Of a DNA stretch of 64,000 bases, positions 24,052 to 36,513 are shown one piece after another (position 1 is the stretch's first letter; every line of letters starts with the position of its first letter). Both the position numbers and the translations under genes were made by a program. The notes below the pieces were generated by a model. That model did not search any database, had not been told where the DNA came from, and was given only the letters and a program-made list of their open reading frames with translations. The DNA is from Candidatus Eisenbacteria bacterium (GTDB lineage Bacteria; Eisenbacteria; RBG-16-71-46): positions 381,632 to 445,631 of the forward strand of contig JADLBL010000020.1 in the NCBI GenBank assembly GCA_020847735.1. Direction: 5' to 3'.

Positions 24052-26835
24052 TCAGTCCTCCGAGGTGACGTCTCCCGCGGCGCGTGCGGCGGCGAACATC
24101 CCCACGGCCTGTTCGAGCTCGGCGTTGAGCAGGACGCGCAGCACCTGCCCTTCGCGCGCGCGGCCCACGTCAATGACGCGCACCACCTCCACGAACTCGG
24201 CCGCGTCCGGCAGCAATTGCGGGAGCTCGTTTTCGGCGTCGAGCAGGAAGCGCTCGTCGAAGCGCACCCCGGGATCGTCTGGGTAGAGCGGCAGGTAGCG
24301 GATCGAAGCCTCGACCAGATCCTGGAAGAAGTGCGTGCCGAAGGACAGATCGGGCAGGTAGTTGCCCTTCTGGCGCGCGATCTCGACGAGCAGCGCCGCG
24401 TTGCTGATGTCGGAGTAGGTCACGCTCACGCCGAGCTTCGCGTCCCCCCGGCTGCCCCAGCGCCCCGGACCCAGCAGGGCGAACCGGCGCCGGGGGAGCA
24501 CCTTGTTGAGGCGTCCGACGACGCGGCCGACCGCGCGCAGCCGCTCCTCGTCTCCGAGCGCGCCGTAGGCGCCGGGCTCCACGTAGACGAGGTGCGTCAG
24601 GTCGGGCACGCGGCCGTTGGAGACGAACCGGTTGGCGGTGAACAGCACGCGCTCGCGCGGCAGGTCGCGCGGGATGCTCGCCGGCCGCGCGTCGCCGAAG
24701 GAACTTTGCGGCCGGCACTGGAGCAGATAGAGCGACTGCCCGTCGGAGGCGAACTCGAGGTCCACGGGGGTGCCCATCTCGCGCTCGAGCACCTCGAGCA
24801 CGTCCTTCATCAGGCGCAGGAACTCTCCCTCGGCGGCGAGCCCCTCGAACGTCACCAGCAGCTTCTCGGACTCCCAGTCCACGTGCCGGCCGGTCGGCCG
24901 CCGCAGGTGGTCGCCCTCGAGGATGGAGACGAGCTGGGCGGCGCGCGGCAGCTCGTGGCCGTGCGCGGCGAGCAACTCCGCGACCGGGACCGTTTCGAAC
25001 TCGCCGGTCTCGAGATTGATCACGTCGGCCATGCGAGGCGCGTAGCGCAGAACCTCCTGCGGCGTGACGTTGACGCGCAGACCCGGCTGGCCGGGAGCGA
25101 GCAGCACCGGGTAGTCGTCCTTGAGCCGGTCCACGGCCCGCGTGCCGAGCCCGGGCACCAGGCGCAGCAGGCCGTCCTCGCGGCGAATGCGGGCCGACCA
25201 GCGGAACTCGTTCCGGCTGAACGCCACGCCCGCGAAGGACGGCAGGTACCACCGGCCGACGCGCGTGCCGACGACCTCCTGGATCATGATGCCCATTTCC
25301 TCGTAGGCGTCGATCAGGCCGCGCTCGGCACGGTATTCGATCGGGTCGGGTCCGAACGTGGACGCGTAGACTTCCGCCACCGCGTCGAGCAGTGCGGCCA
25401 GACGCTCCTGCTTGCCGCCCTCGTTGGCGAGAAACAGGCTCTTGTACTTGCCGGCGAACACCGAACCCAGACGGTCCTCGAGCAGGCTCGAACTGCGCAC
25501 GATGATCGGCCGGTCCGGGAAGTCGTCGAGCACCTGCGAGAGTCCGCGCACCAGTTCGGGCGGGAAAGCCGAATTCTTGAAGACGCGCACGATGTGCGGG
25601 TAGTCCTGCCGGATTTGCTCGAGGTCGGCGTACTTGTGGTTGTGGATGTCCTCGAGGTTGTTGTACTGGATGAAGCTCGCGAGGCTGTCGGACGTCACGT
25701 ACCAGGTGCGGGGCATCGTGACGCCGTCGAGCCGCGGGCGCTCCGCGGCGGCGCGCCGCAGGATGCGCGAGGCGAGGAACAGCCCCGCGCTCTTGCCGCC
25801 CAGCTTGCCGCGCGTGCGCGGCGTGCTCACGACCCGCTGCACCAGCTCGTGGAAGTCGTCAATGTCGAGGTGCCGTTTCGCGATGTTGATGAACTCGGGT
25901 TCGTCGGTGAAGAAGCGCTCGATCAGGGTGACGCGGATGCCCTTGTGCGCCGCCACGGACAATTCGGTGCCGCCCGGTCCGAGACGGTGGTAGCGGCGGA
26001 TCGCCTCGGCGACCTCGTCGAGCCCCGCGTCCGGGTCGCCGAGCGTGGTGACGAGGAACCGCGACTTGTCCTCGCGGATCCACTTCTGCACGAGGTCCAC
26101 CAGCCCCTGATCGCCCAGCTTCCCGGCGGCGATCCGGAACGTCTCCTCGATGCGCGCCCGCGCCGGGTCGCGTCCGATGCGCGACAGCGGGCGGTTATCC
26201 GCCGCGACGTCCTCGCCCGAAGCGGTCTCCTCGACGTTCATCTCGTGCAGCATGGCCACCGCCTCGCCGACTCCCAGCCAGCCGAGGTGGTTGATCAGCT
26301 TGCGCGTGATGCGCACGAGCAGTGTTTCGTCGGTTCCGCGCAGGAAGTCGAGGACGACGCGCCACGAGCCGCCCGCCGGCTGGCCGGTGCGCCCGGTCGC
26401 CTCCATCTCCCGGAAGGCCTGCCGCAGCCGGGCGTGATCGAGGTAGCGGCCGAGCCGGTCCGCCACCATCTCGAGCAACTGGCGTTCCTCCGCGAGGAAC
26501 GGACCCTCGTCGGCGCTCGGCCGCTCCTCGGCGTAGACGACCTCGAGGACGCCCTCGGTTTCGCCCGGCACTCGGATCGGAGCGCGCAGGGTCCACGGTG
26601 AGGGCCGGAAGTCCGGGTCCCCGACGGTCGTGTCGCCGGCCACCAGGCGTACGCGACAGACCTCCGGAAATCGCAGCGCCGTCCGCAGCGTTCGCGCCAC
26701 CTCGGCCAGGGTGTCCACGGACGGCGGCCCCGCGCGGCGCAGCAGCGCGTCCACGCGGTAGAGGCACTCCAGCTCCTTGGTCCGCTCCGCCAGGTCGCGG
26801 CGCGTGTCGTCGTCGGGCCCGCGCGAAGCGGTCAT
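24052..26835 (-). CDS. GAF domain fused to PEP/pyruvate-binding (PPDK N-terminal-like) protein
   Basis: The 927-residue protein has an N-terminal coiled segment with a GAF-like sensor (about 10-175) and a middle region of unknown fold. A PPDK/PEP-synthase nucleotide-binding domain follows (about 345-660; GKLGGKSAGLFLASRIL, IIVRSSSLLEDRLGSVFAGK, LQCRPQS). The C-terminal third contains LLGPGRWGSRGDAKLGVS and GTHFFQDLVEASIRYLP. No phosphohistidine swivelling domain or PEP-binding barrel is visible, so it is not a normal PEP synthase. It may be an ATP-dependent phosphotransferase or regulator. It starts 5 nt after gdhA and must be co-transcribed. Confidence 0.82.
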   Translation of the reverse strand: MTASRGPDDDTRRDLAERTKELECLYRVDALLRRAGPPSVDTLAEVARTLRTALRFPEVCRVRLVAGDTTVGDPDFRPSPWTLRAPIRVPGETEGVLEVVYAEERPSADEGPFLAEERQLLEMVADRLGRYLDHARLRQAFREMEATGRTGQPAGGSWRVVLDFLRGTDETLLVRITRKLINHLGWLGVGEAVAMLHEMNVEETASGEDVAADNRPLSRIGRDPARARIEETFRIAAGKLGDQGLVDLVQKWIREDKSRFLVTTLGDPDAGLDEVAEAIRRYHRLGPGGTELSVAAHKGIRVTLIERFFTDEPEFINIAKRHLDIDDFHELVQRVVSTPRTRGKLGGKSAGLFLASRILRRAAAERPRLDGVTMPRTWYVTSDSLASFIQYNNLEDIHNHKYADLEQIRQDYPHIVRVFKNSAFPPELVRGLSQVLDDFPDRPIIVRSSSLLEDRLGSVFAGKYKSLFLANEGGKQERLAALLDAVAEVYASTFGPDPIEYRAERGLIDAYEEMGIMIQEVVGTRVGRWYLPSFAGVAFSRNEFRWSARIRREDGLLRLVPGLGTRAVDRLKDDYPVLLAPGQPGLRVNVTPQEVLRYAPRMADVINLETGEFETVPVAELLAAHGHELPRAAQLVSILEGDHLRRPTGRHVDWESEKLLVTFEGLAAEGEFLRLMKDVLEVLEREMGTPVDLEFASDGQSLYLLQCRPQSSFGDARPASIPRDLPRERVLFTANRFVSNGRVPDLTHLVYVEPGAYGALGDEERLRAVGRVVGRLNKVLPRRRFALLGPGRWGSRGDAKLGVSVTYSDISNAALLVEIARQKGNYLPDLSFGTHFFQDLVEASIRYLPLYPDDPGVRFDERFLLDAENELPQLLPDAAEFVEVVRVIDVGRAREGQVLRVLLNAELEQAVGMFAAARAAGDVTSED

Positions 26836-26840
26836 TCCGC

Positions 26841-28145
<1,305 letters not shown>

Positions 28146-28169
28146 GATGTCCTCCAGAGCGGAGCAACG

Positions 28170-28203
28170 AAAAAGGCCGCCCGCGCCCTTCGCGGTGGCC
28201 TCG
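28170..28203 (-). terminator. Intrinsic-terminator hairpin in the gdhA leader (possible attenuator)
   Basis: On the minus strand a stem built from AGGCC and CCGCG pairs with CGCGG and GGCCT around an AAGGG loop, and a TTTTT run follows at 28174-28170. It is the clearest hairpin-plus-U-tract in the window. The gdhA ATG lies only about 25 nt further on. No gene lies upstream on this strand within the leader, so the hairpin is placed to control gdhA rather than to end another transcript. Confidence 0.65.
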
Positions 28204-28535
28204 AGTCATGAACGTATCGAAGGATTTCGCCATGTCGGCGACAGGCCGCGGCCGTGCCCGGAGTCCGCCCGCGGTTCTCCTGAACTGGGTGCTGGCAAGG
28301 GCGCCAGCGGCGCGACGCGACTCTCGCTGGGCAGCTGACGGCCCTGAAGATAGCCCGCGACCCGGCGAAGTCAACCGGACCGCGTCCTGCCGGCGCCGGT
28401 CCCCGGCCTCGCGCTCGGTGCGAGGATGGCCGCGCCCGTCCGATGCCCGCGAGCGCGGCCGCACGCACGACCTACGGTCACGAACTCGCGATCCCACCGC
28501 ATGAGTCCTTCCGGCAGCCCCACCCGAGGTGCTCC
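28204..28535. other. Divergent intergenic region between gdhA and the BNR-protein gene
   Basis: About 330 nt hold no convincing gene. The minus strand carries the gdhA promoter and leader. A 35-codon frame on the minus strand, starting at 28233, runs through the terminator hairpin and past the gdhA start, but it has no ribosome site. On the plus strand nothing convincing is visible before the BNR-protein gene. Confidence 0.4.
28347..28374 (-). promoter_or_regulatory. Promoter of the gdhA operon
   Basis: Minus strand TTGACT (28374-28369) and TATCTT (28352-28347) are separated by 16 nt. The predicted start near 28340 gives a leader of about 195 nt ending in the terminator-like hairpin and the gdhA ribosome site. 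Confidence 0.6.
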
Positions 28536-31500
28536 ATGTCGCGCTCCCCGATGACGATCGTCCTGCCCCTTGTCGCCGCGCTGCTGATGCTGGCTCCGCC
28601 TCCGAGTTCCGCCGCGCCGGCGAAGAGCGCCGCGATCAGCCCCGACGCCTACGGCTCGCGACAGCTCGCGGCGCTGCAGTGGCGCAACATCGGACCGTTC
28701 CGCGGCGGGCGCGTGACCGCGGTCGCCGGAGTCGTCGGGCAGCGGAACGTCTACTACTTCGGCGGCACCGGCGGCGGCGTCTGGAAGAGCACCGACAGCG
28801 GCAACGACTGGAGCAACGTCTCCGACGGACAGCTCGGCACGGGCTCGGTCGGCGCGGTCTCCGTCGCCCCCTCGGACCCCAACGTCGTCTGGGTCGGAAT
28901 GGGCGAAGGCTGCATCCGCGGCAATGTCTCGCACGGCGACGGTGTGTACCGCTCGACCGACGCCGGCCGCACGTGGACGCACCTCGGACTCGCCGACACG
29001 CGCCAGATCGGGCGCATCGCCGTGGACCCTCGCGACCCGGACGTCGCGTACGTCGCCGCCCTCGGCCACACGTTCGGTCCCAATCGCGAGCGCGGAGTCT
29101 TCCGCACGCGCGATGGCGGCGTGACGTGGAAGAACGTGCTGTTCGTGAACGACAGCACCGGAGCGATCGACGTGAGCCTCGATCCGCTCAACCCGCGAAT
29201 CCTCTACGCGGCGACCTGGCAGGTCTATCGCACGCCGTGGAGCCTCTCGAGCGGAGGGGCCGGCAGCGGCCTGTGGAAGTCCACCGACGCGGGCGAGTCG
29301 TGGACACGCCTCGCGGCCGAAGGCCTGCCGAAGGGGGTCTGGGGCCGGGTGGGCGTCAGCGCCTCCGGCGCGCAGGCCGGCCGCGTCTTCGCGGTCATCG
29401 AAGCCGACGCCGGCGGCGTGTTCCGCTCCGACGACTGGGGTCGCACCTGGCGGCGTACGAACGAGTCGCGCGACCTGCGCCAGCGCGCCTGGTACTACAC
29501 GCACGTCTTCGCCGATCCGAAGAACGCCGACGTCGTGTGGGTGCTGAACGTGGGCTGCATGCGCTCGCGCGATGGCGGCGTGACCTTCCAGCGCGTCGGC
29601 ACGCCGCACGGGGACAACCACGACCTGTGGCTGGACCCCGCCGACCCGCAGCGCCTGATCGAGGGCAACGACGGCGGAGCCTGCGTCTCGAACGACGGCG
29701 GGTTGTCGTGGACTTCGCTCGAGAACCAGCCGACCGCGCAGTTCTACCGCGTGACCACCGACGACGCGTTCCCGTACCGCGTCTACGGCGCGCAGCAGGA
29801 CAACTCGACGGTCGGCATCGCCAGCCGCACGGCCGGCTTCGGCATCGGCCGCACCGACTGGTACGACGTGGGCGGCGGAGAGAGCGGCTGGATCGCGCCC
29901 AAGCCCGGCGAGCCCGGGATCGTCTACGCCGGTTCGTACAACGGTCTGCTCACGCGCGTGGATCGCCGCAGCGAACAGGAGCGCGACGTCAACCCGTACC
30001 CCGACAACCCGATGGGCTGGGGCGCCGAGGGCGCGAAGTACCGCTTCCAGTGGTCGTTTCCGATCGTCATCTCGCCGCACGACCCGAACACCGTCTATGC
30101 CGCCTCCAACGTGTTGCACCGCTCGACTAACGAAGGCCAGAGCTGGGAGGTCATCAGCCCCGACCTGACGCGCAATGATCCCGCGAAGCTCGTCTCCTCG
30201 GGCGGGCCCGTCACGCAGGACAACACCAGCGTCGAGTACTTCTGCACGATCTTCGCGTTCGCCGAATCGAAGCTCGAAAAGGGCGTGCTGTGGGCCGGAT
30301 CGGACGACGGCCTCGTGCACGTCTCGCGTGACGCGGGCCGGAACTGGCGGAAGGTGACGCCGCCGGGGCTTCCCGAGTGGGCGACCATCAACAGCATCGA
30401 CGTCGGCACGCACGCTTCCGGCACCGCCTACGTCGCGGCGCACCGCTACCGCCTGGACGACTTCAAACCCTACGCGTACGTGACGCACGACTACGGCCGC
30501 ACCTGGCGTTCCGTCGCCGGCGACCTGCCCGCGGACGGCGGCTTCGTGCGCGTCGTGCGCGAGGACCCGGTGCGCGAGGGGCTGCTCTACGCCGGAACCG
30601 AGACGGGCCTGTGGTTCTCGGTGGACGAGGGCGCCCACTGGCGGCCACTGCGCGTCAACCGTCCGGGCCTGATCGCGGACCTCGCGAAGCCGGACGGCGA
30701 GGCACGCGGCGCGCTGCCGCTGGTGCCGATCACCGACCTGGTGGTCAAGGACGACGCGCTGGTCGTCGCCACGCAGGGCCGATCGTTCTGGATTCTCGAC
30801 GACCTCGGACCACTGCGTCAGGCGAGCGTGAAGTCGGCGGCCGCGGGGGCATGGCTGTTCACGCCCACGCCCGCGTACCTGTACGGCGGGGGCGGCGGCT
30901 TCGGCGCCCGGGGCAACCTGGGGGGGAACCCGCCGGCCGGCGCCACCTTCTACTACCGGCTCGCCGCCGAGCCGAGGGAGAAGCAGGAAATCACGCTCGA
31001 GGTTCTCGACTCCGACCGGAAGCTCGTGCGGAAGTACTCGAACCTCGACGATCCCGACGCCGACCCCTCCGGGTCGCCGGGCGGCGGCGAAGGCATGCCC
31101 TTCGCGTTCGGCGGCGCCCGCAAGCTGCCGGCGAAGGCCGGGCTCAACCGGTTCACCTGGGATCTGCGCGGCGCCGAGGCCTCGCGTTTCAAGGGACTGA
31201 TCCTGTGGGGCGGCGGCCTGCAGGGTCCACGCGTCGCGCCCGGCGCGTATCAGGCCAGGTTCACCGCCAATGGTCAGGCCCAGGTCGTGAACTTCGAAGT
31301 CCGCAAAGACCCGCGCGTCGCCGCGACGCAGGCCGACTACCAGAGCCGCTACGACTTGCACGCGCGCATCCGCGACAAGCTCACCGAGACGCACGACGCC
31401 ATCACGCGCCTGCGCGAGGTGCGCGAACAGATCAGGGCCGTCGCCGACCGCGCGAAGGCCGCCGGCAGGGACACGACCGTCGCCGCCGCCGCCAACGCGC

Positions 31501-31829
31501 TGACGAAAAAGCTGACCGCCGCCGAAGAAGCGTTGTATCAGACCAGGAACAAGAGCAGCCAGGATCCGCTCAACTACCCGGTCCGGCTCAACAACAAGCT
31601 GAGCCAGCTGACGGACACCGTGGACGGCGCCGACGCGCCGCCCACCGACCAGGCTGCCGCCGTCTACGCCGACGTCGCCGCGCGCATTGACGAGCAGCTC
31701 GCCGTGATCCGCGAGGCGCTCGGCCCCGGACTCGACGCCTTCAACAAGCTGGTCCGGGACCGCGAGCTGCCCGCCGTGTTCGTCAGGGAGAAGCAGGGCG
31801 GGAAGCCGGCGCCGCCGCCGATTCCGTAG
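28536..31829 (+). CDS. Secreted BNR/sortilin-type beta-propeller protein
   Basis: The 1097-residue protein starts with a clear Sec signal (about 1-26, ending SSAAPA). Many Asp-box/BNR repeats (KSTDSGNDWSN, RSTDAGRTWTH, RTRDGGVTWKN, KSTDAGESWTR, VSRDAGRNWRK) form one or two propellers over roughly 45-780. A C-terminal region of about 300 residues includes a predicted coiled stretch near 950-1050. Databases usually label such proteins glycosyl hydrolase or VPS10/sortilin-like, but no catalytic residues of a sialidase are evident. It is probably periplasmic or extracellular. I chose the ATG at 28536 because it gives the signal peptide. Confidence 0.88.
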   Translation: MSRSPMTIVLPLVAALLMLAPPPSSAAPAKSAAISPDAYGSRQLAALQWRNIGPFRGGRVTAVAGVVGQRNVYYFGGTGGGVWKSTDSGNDWSNVSDGQLGTGSVGAVSVAPSDPNVVWVGMGEGCIRGNVSHGDGVYRSTDAGRTWTHLGLADTRQIGRIAVDPRDPDVAYVAALGHTFGPNRERGVFRTRDGGVTWKNVLFVNDSTGAIDVSLDPLNPRILYAATWQVYRTPWSLSSGGAGSGLWKSTDAGESWTRLAAEGLPKGVWGRVGVSASGAQAGRVFAVIEADAGGVFRSDDWGRTWRRTNESRDLRQRAWYYTHVFADPKNADVVWVLNVGCMRSRDGGVTFQRVGTPHGDNHDLWLDPADPQRLIEGNDGGACVSNDGGLSWTSLENQPTAQFYRVTTDDAFPYRVYGAQQDNSTVGIASRTAGFGIGRTDWYDVGGGESGWIAPKPGEPGIVYAGSYNGLLTRVDRRSEQERDVNPYPDNPMGWGAEGAKYRFQWSFPIVISPHDPNTVYAASNVLHRSTNEGQSWEVISPDLTRNDPAKLVSSGGPVTQDNTSVEYFCTIFAFAESKLEKGVLWAGSDDGLVHVSRDAGRNWRKVTPPGLPEWATINSIDVGTHASGTAYVAAHRYRLDDFKPYAYVTHDYGRTWRSVAGDLPADGGFVRVVREDPVREGLLYAGTETGLWFSVDEGAHWRPLRVNRPGLIADLAKPDGEARGALPLVPITDLVVKDDALVVATQGRSFWILDDLGPLRQASVKSAAAGAWLFTPTPAYLYGGGGGFGARGNLGGNPPAGATFYYRLAAEPREKQEITLEVLDSDRKLVRKYSNLDDPDADPSGSPGGGEGMPFAFGGARKLPAKAGLNRFTWDLRGAEASRFKGLILWGGGLQGPRVAPGAYQARFTANGQAQVVNFEVRKDPRVAATQADYQSRYDLHARIRDKLTETHDAITRLREVREQIRAVADRAKAAGRDTTVAAAANALTKKLTAAEEALYQTRNKSSQDPLNYPVRLNNKLSQLTDTVDGADAPPTDQAAAVYADVAARIDEQLAVIREALGPGLDAFNKLVRDRELPAVFVREKQGGKPAPPPIP

Positions 31830-31956
31830 CGCGAGGGAGGGGCCGCGGCGTCGCATGCATGTCGCGCCGGCAGCGGCGTGAGCCGTGCGCCTTCGGCGAG
31901 CGGACGCTCTCGCCGGGTCCCTTCAGTGCGCCGCAATCCACGCCGATAACCGCCGC

Positions 31957-32922
31957 ATGCGGACCGGCCCCGGCCTCGTGCGTCTGATCGGCGTCGCCGC
32001 CGTGGCGGCCGTCGTCTGCGGCTCCGGCGCGCGGGCGGCCGCGCGGCCGGATCCGCTTCGCGGGCTCGCCGCGAGAATCGAGGCCGGTGCGCATCCGGAG
32101 AGCAGCGCCGTGATCGTGGTCTCCGACGAGGATCTTGGCCGGGCGCTGCGCGCGCTCCTGCCGCGGTCCATCGCGGTCGTTCCCTTCTGGCCGGCCGGCG
32201 TCCGTCGCGCAGGACCTGTCGAGCCCGCGTTGGCGGGGCGGCTGTTCCGAGCGGCGTCGGCCGCCACGGCGAACGCCACCGACCTCTGGGTGGTCGGCTA
32301 CTCGAGGCCATCCGACCCGCCCGCGACGAGACGCACGGACGCGTTCGCCGACCGCGCGGCCGCACCGGGGCGTCGCCGTGTGGCCCGCGACAGCCTCGGA
32401 ACGCCGCGGGGTCTGGTCACGATCAGCCGATGGCTGGACCTGCCGGGAGGGCTCGCGCAGCGCGATCGGATCCGCCGGGGGATGGCCTATGCCGAAAGCG
32501 TGCTGGCGCACGGCGGGTCGACGCGGACCGTAATCACGCAACCGTTCACCCGCGGCGATCTCGCGTTCGACGCCGACTCCGCCGCCTGGTACCTCGCGCA
32601 CCTCGCGGACACGACCCTCTACTCGATCGGCGGCTGCTCTGACGTGCAGACCTTGTCGTGGGACTCCTCCGAGAAGTTGGGGCGGATGGGGCCCGGGATC
32701 GTGCCGCTGCTCCTGAAGCGGATGGGAGACCCGGATCACTTCGTCCGTGAACGCGTTCAGGACGCGCTGCTGTTCGTGACGCAAGACGAGCGCATCCTGG
32801 CGAGAACGGGCGGGGAGTACGTGAAGTTCTACGATCAGCCCGACCGTGCTCCGCGCGATGTCGCGGCGGCCTGGTGGGCCAAATTCGGCCGCTTCTGGAC
32901 GCCCGCGGACAGCACGCGATGA
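31957..32922 (+). CDS. Exported protein of unknown function
   Basis: The 321-residue protein has a signal peptide (MRTGPGLVRLIGVAAVAAVV, cleavage near GARAAA). A mature region of about 295 residues shows no domain I recognise. The C-terminal 100 residues look helical (GPGIVPLLLKRMGDPDHFVR), somewhat like a HEAT-type helix pair. A GTG at 31885 would lengthen it but would bury the signal. The ATG at 31957 lies 6 nt after a -10-like GATAAC (31945-31950), so the message may be leaderless. It converges with the ABC-F gene. Confidence 0.72.
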   Translation: MRTGPGLVRLIGVAAVAAVVCGSGARAAARPDPLRGLAARIEAGAHPESSAVIVVSDEDLGRALRALLPRSIAVVPFWPAGVRRAGPVEPALAGRLFRAASAATANATDLWVVGYSRPSDPPATRRTDAFADRAAAPGRRRVARDSLGTPRGLVTISRWLDLPGGLAQRDRIRRGMAYAESVLAHGGSTRTVITQPFTRGDLAFDADSAAWYLAHLADTTLYSIGGCSDVQTLSWDSSEKLGRMGPGIVPLLLKRMGDPDHFVRERVQDALLFVTQDERILARTGGEYVKFYDQPDRAPRDVAAAWWAKFGRFWTPADSTR

Positions 32923-32956
32923 GGAGGACCGCGCTCCGCGGCGCCGGTGCCCCGCG

Positions 32957-34603
<1,647 letters not shown>

Positions 34604-34689
34604 GGGCCGGGCACTCTAGCAGGCACGGCGCCGGTGCGCGCCCGGTGAGGGCGCTCGAGGCCGCGCGCGGGTGGGGGCGACCGGCGCCG

Positions 34690-35955
34690 TCAGCGCCCGG
34701 TCGGCGGCGCCCCTCCCGCGTGCGCGGCGTGCGCCCGGCGGATGGCGGGGCCGATCGCGGTGTAGCAGGCGGCGCCGGCGAGCGCCACGGCGAACGAGCC
34801 GGTCCACAGCGCACCGGCGCCGTAACGTTCGAGTACGAGGCCGCCGATCGGCGAGCCGATCATCAGCGCGCTCGCGTACGCCAGCGTCACCATGCCCATG
34901 TAGGTCCCTCGCAGATCGGGTGGCGCGAGGTCGGCGACCACGGCCGAGAGATAGGCGGACTGCAGCATCTCGCCGGCGGTCCACACGACCACGCTCCCCG
35001 CGAGCGCCCGGAGCGTTGTCGCGAAGCCCGTGAGCCCGAATCCGACCGCGGTCAGCAGGGCGCCGCACACCAGCAGAGCTTCGCGCGGGAAGCGGGCGAT
35101 CCAGCCGGTGAAGGGAAGCTGGAAGGCGACGATGAGCGCGGCGTTGACCGCCGTGATCATTCCGTACTGCTGCGGGCCGAACCCGAGCCCCTTCATGTAG
35201 AGCGGCAGCGTGGTGTGCGACTGCATGTAGGCGAGGCTCACGAAGTGCGTCGCGAGGCAAAAGACGAGGAACACGCCATGCCCGAGGACCCGCCGCGCGA
35301 TCGCGGCGAGCGGCGGGTGGGGCCCGTCGGGGGCGGGCGCGGCGACGTCCGCGACGGCGCCATCGGCCGCCGTGCGAACCGCGCGAGCGGGCAGCGTCTC
35401 GCGCACCGCCAGCAGCAGGATCAGCGCGTACGCCGTGCTCGTCGCCGCGTCGCCCCAGAAGAGCCACTGGTACGAATGTCCGGCGATGAACCCGCCGACG
35501 ATGGGAGAGACGGTCATGCCGAGGTTGATCGTCAGGTACATGAGCGCGTACGCGCGCGGGCGCTCCTCGGGCGGGCTGAGGTCGGCGATCATCGCCGACG
35601 CGGCGGGCCGGTACATCTCGCCGAGGAAGGAGACGGCGAGCACCGCGGCCAGGATCGCCGCCGGCGAGCCGAGCCGGCCGAACACCAGCAGCACCGCCGA
35701 GGCGCCGAGCAGGCTCGCCAGCATGACGGTGCGACGGCCGATCCGGTCGGCGAGGTGGCCCCCCGTCAGCGCCGCGAGGATGCCGCCCAGTCCGTAGAGC
35801 CCCATCGCCTGCGTCGCGAACGCGTCGCCCAGTCCGAGTTGCGTCGTGAGGTAAAGGGTCAGGAACGGAACGAGGAAGGTTCCGGCGCGATTGACGAGCG
35901 TGCCCAGGCAGAGCACGTGGATCGCGCGGGGAAGCTGGAAATACGGCTTGAGCAT
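34690..35955 (-). CDS. MFS transporter (MdtH-like drug efflux family)
   Basis: The 421-residue protein has about 12 membrane helices. MFS motif A appears as GGHLADRIGRR after helix 2, and RPAASAMIADL sits in helix 4. A central loop of about 40 residues rich in Ala/Pro (near 195-235) separates the halves. The best guess is a proton-driven multidrug exporter, but the substrate is not evident. The start at 35955 gives the usual cytoplasmic N-terminus. A -10-like TAGACT (36001-35996) lies about 40 nt upstream. Confidence 0.88.
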   Translation of the reverse strand: MLKPYFQLPRAIHVLCLGTLVNRAGTFLVPFLTLYLTTQLGLGDAFATQAMGLYGLGGILAALTGGHLADRIGRRTVMLASLLGASAVLLVFGRLGSPAAILAAVLAVSFLGEMYRPAASAMIADLSPPEERPRAYALMYLTINLGMTVSPIVGGFIAGHSYQWLFWGDAATSTAYALILLLAVRETLPARAVRTAADGAVADVAAPAPDGPHPPLAAIARRVLGHGVFLVFCLATHFVSLAYMQSHTTLPLYMKGLGFGPQQYGMITAVNAALIVAFQLPFTGWIARFPREALLVCGALLTAVGFGLTGFATTLRALAGSVVVWTAGEMLQSAYLSAVVADLAPPDLRGTYMGMVTLAYASALMIGSPIGGLVLERYGAGALWTGSFAVALAGAACYTAIGPAIRRAHAAHAGGAPPTGR

Positions 35956-36231
35956 GGGCGGCTCGCGGCGAGGGAAGGGCAAAGGGAGGCGCCGCAGTCT
36001 AGCCGAGCGGAGCAACGGCCCACCCGCCGGAATCGCCCGCCCCCGAGGAGCGTCGCGCGAATCGGCTCGCAGGAGCGGTGAGCTTCGCCCTGCGTTGCGG
36101 GGCGCGGGAGGAGACCGGCACCCGCCGGAGGTCCGGAGGAGCCACTCGCCGGACATCGGCCGGACGCGGACGGAACGCACCGTCATTTCCCGCTGGCGGG
36201 GCGCCCGGTGAATCGGCGACGATGCGCCCTC

Positions 36232-36510
36232 ATGTCCATCACCGTCCAGCTTCCGGGAATGCTGCGCCAGTGTTGCGGCGGCGTCACGCGACTGACGCTC
36301 ACGGCCGACACCGTTCGGGCGACGCTCGTGCTGCTCGAAAGAACGCAGCCCGAACTGCACCGCAACCTCTGCGACGAAACCGGCGCGGTGCGCCGGCACA
36401 TCAACGTGTTCGTCAACTCGGCCAACACGCGGGACCTGGCGACAGGTCTCGACACCGAACTCTCCCCGGGGGACGTCGTCACCATCCTTCCCGCGGTCTC
36501 AGGAGGCTAG
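36232..36510 (+). CDS. MoaD/ThiS-like sulfur-carrier (ubiquitin-like) protein
   Basis: The 92-residue beta-grasp protein begins with MSITVQLPGML and ends in SGG. The C-terminal Gly-Gly is what an E1-like enzyme adenylates and thiocarboxylates in MoaD and ThiS. The conserved penultimate stretch (LSPGDVVTILPAVSGG) fits MoaD/ThiS. It contains two unusual cysteines early on (RQCCGG). Only 3 nt separate it from a BNR-propeller gene, not from moaE or thiG, so its acceptor is unclear. Molybdopterin synthesis or a separate sulfur pathway are both possible. Confidence 0.87.
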   Translation: MSITVQLPGMLRQCCGGVTRLTLTADTVRATLVLLERTQPELHRNLCDETGAVRRHINVFVNSANTRDLATGLDTELSPGDVVTILPAVSGG

Positions 36511-36513
36511 AAG

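Noticed and set aside
28371-31856. Open frame of 1161 codons antisense to the BNR protein
   Set aside because: It is a shadow frame created by GC-rich third positions. The plus strand has a signal peptide and many BNR repeats.
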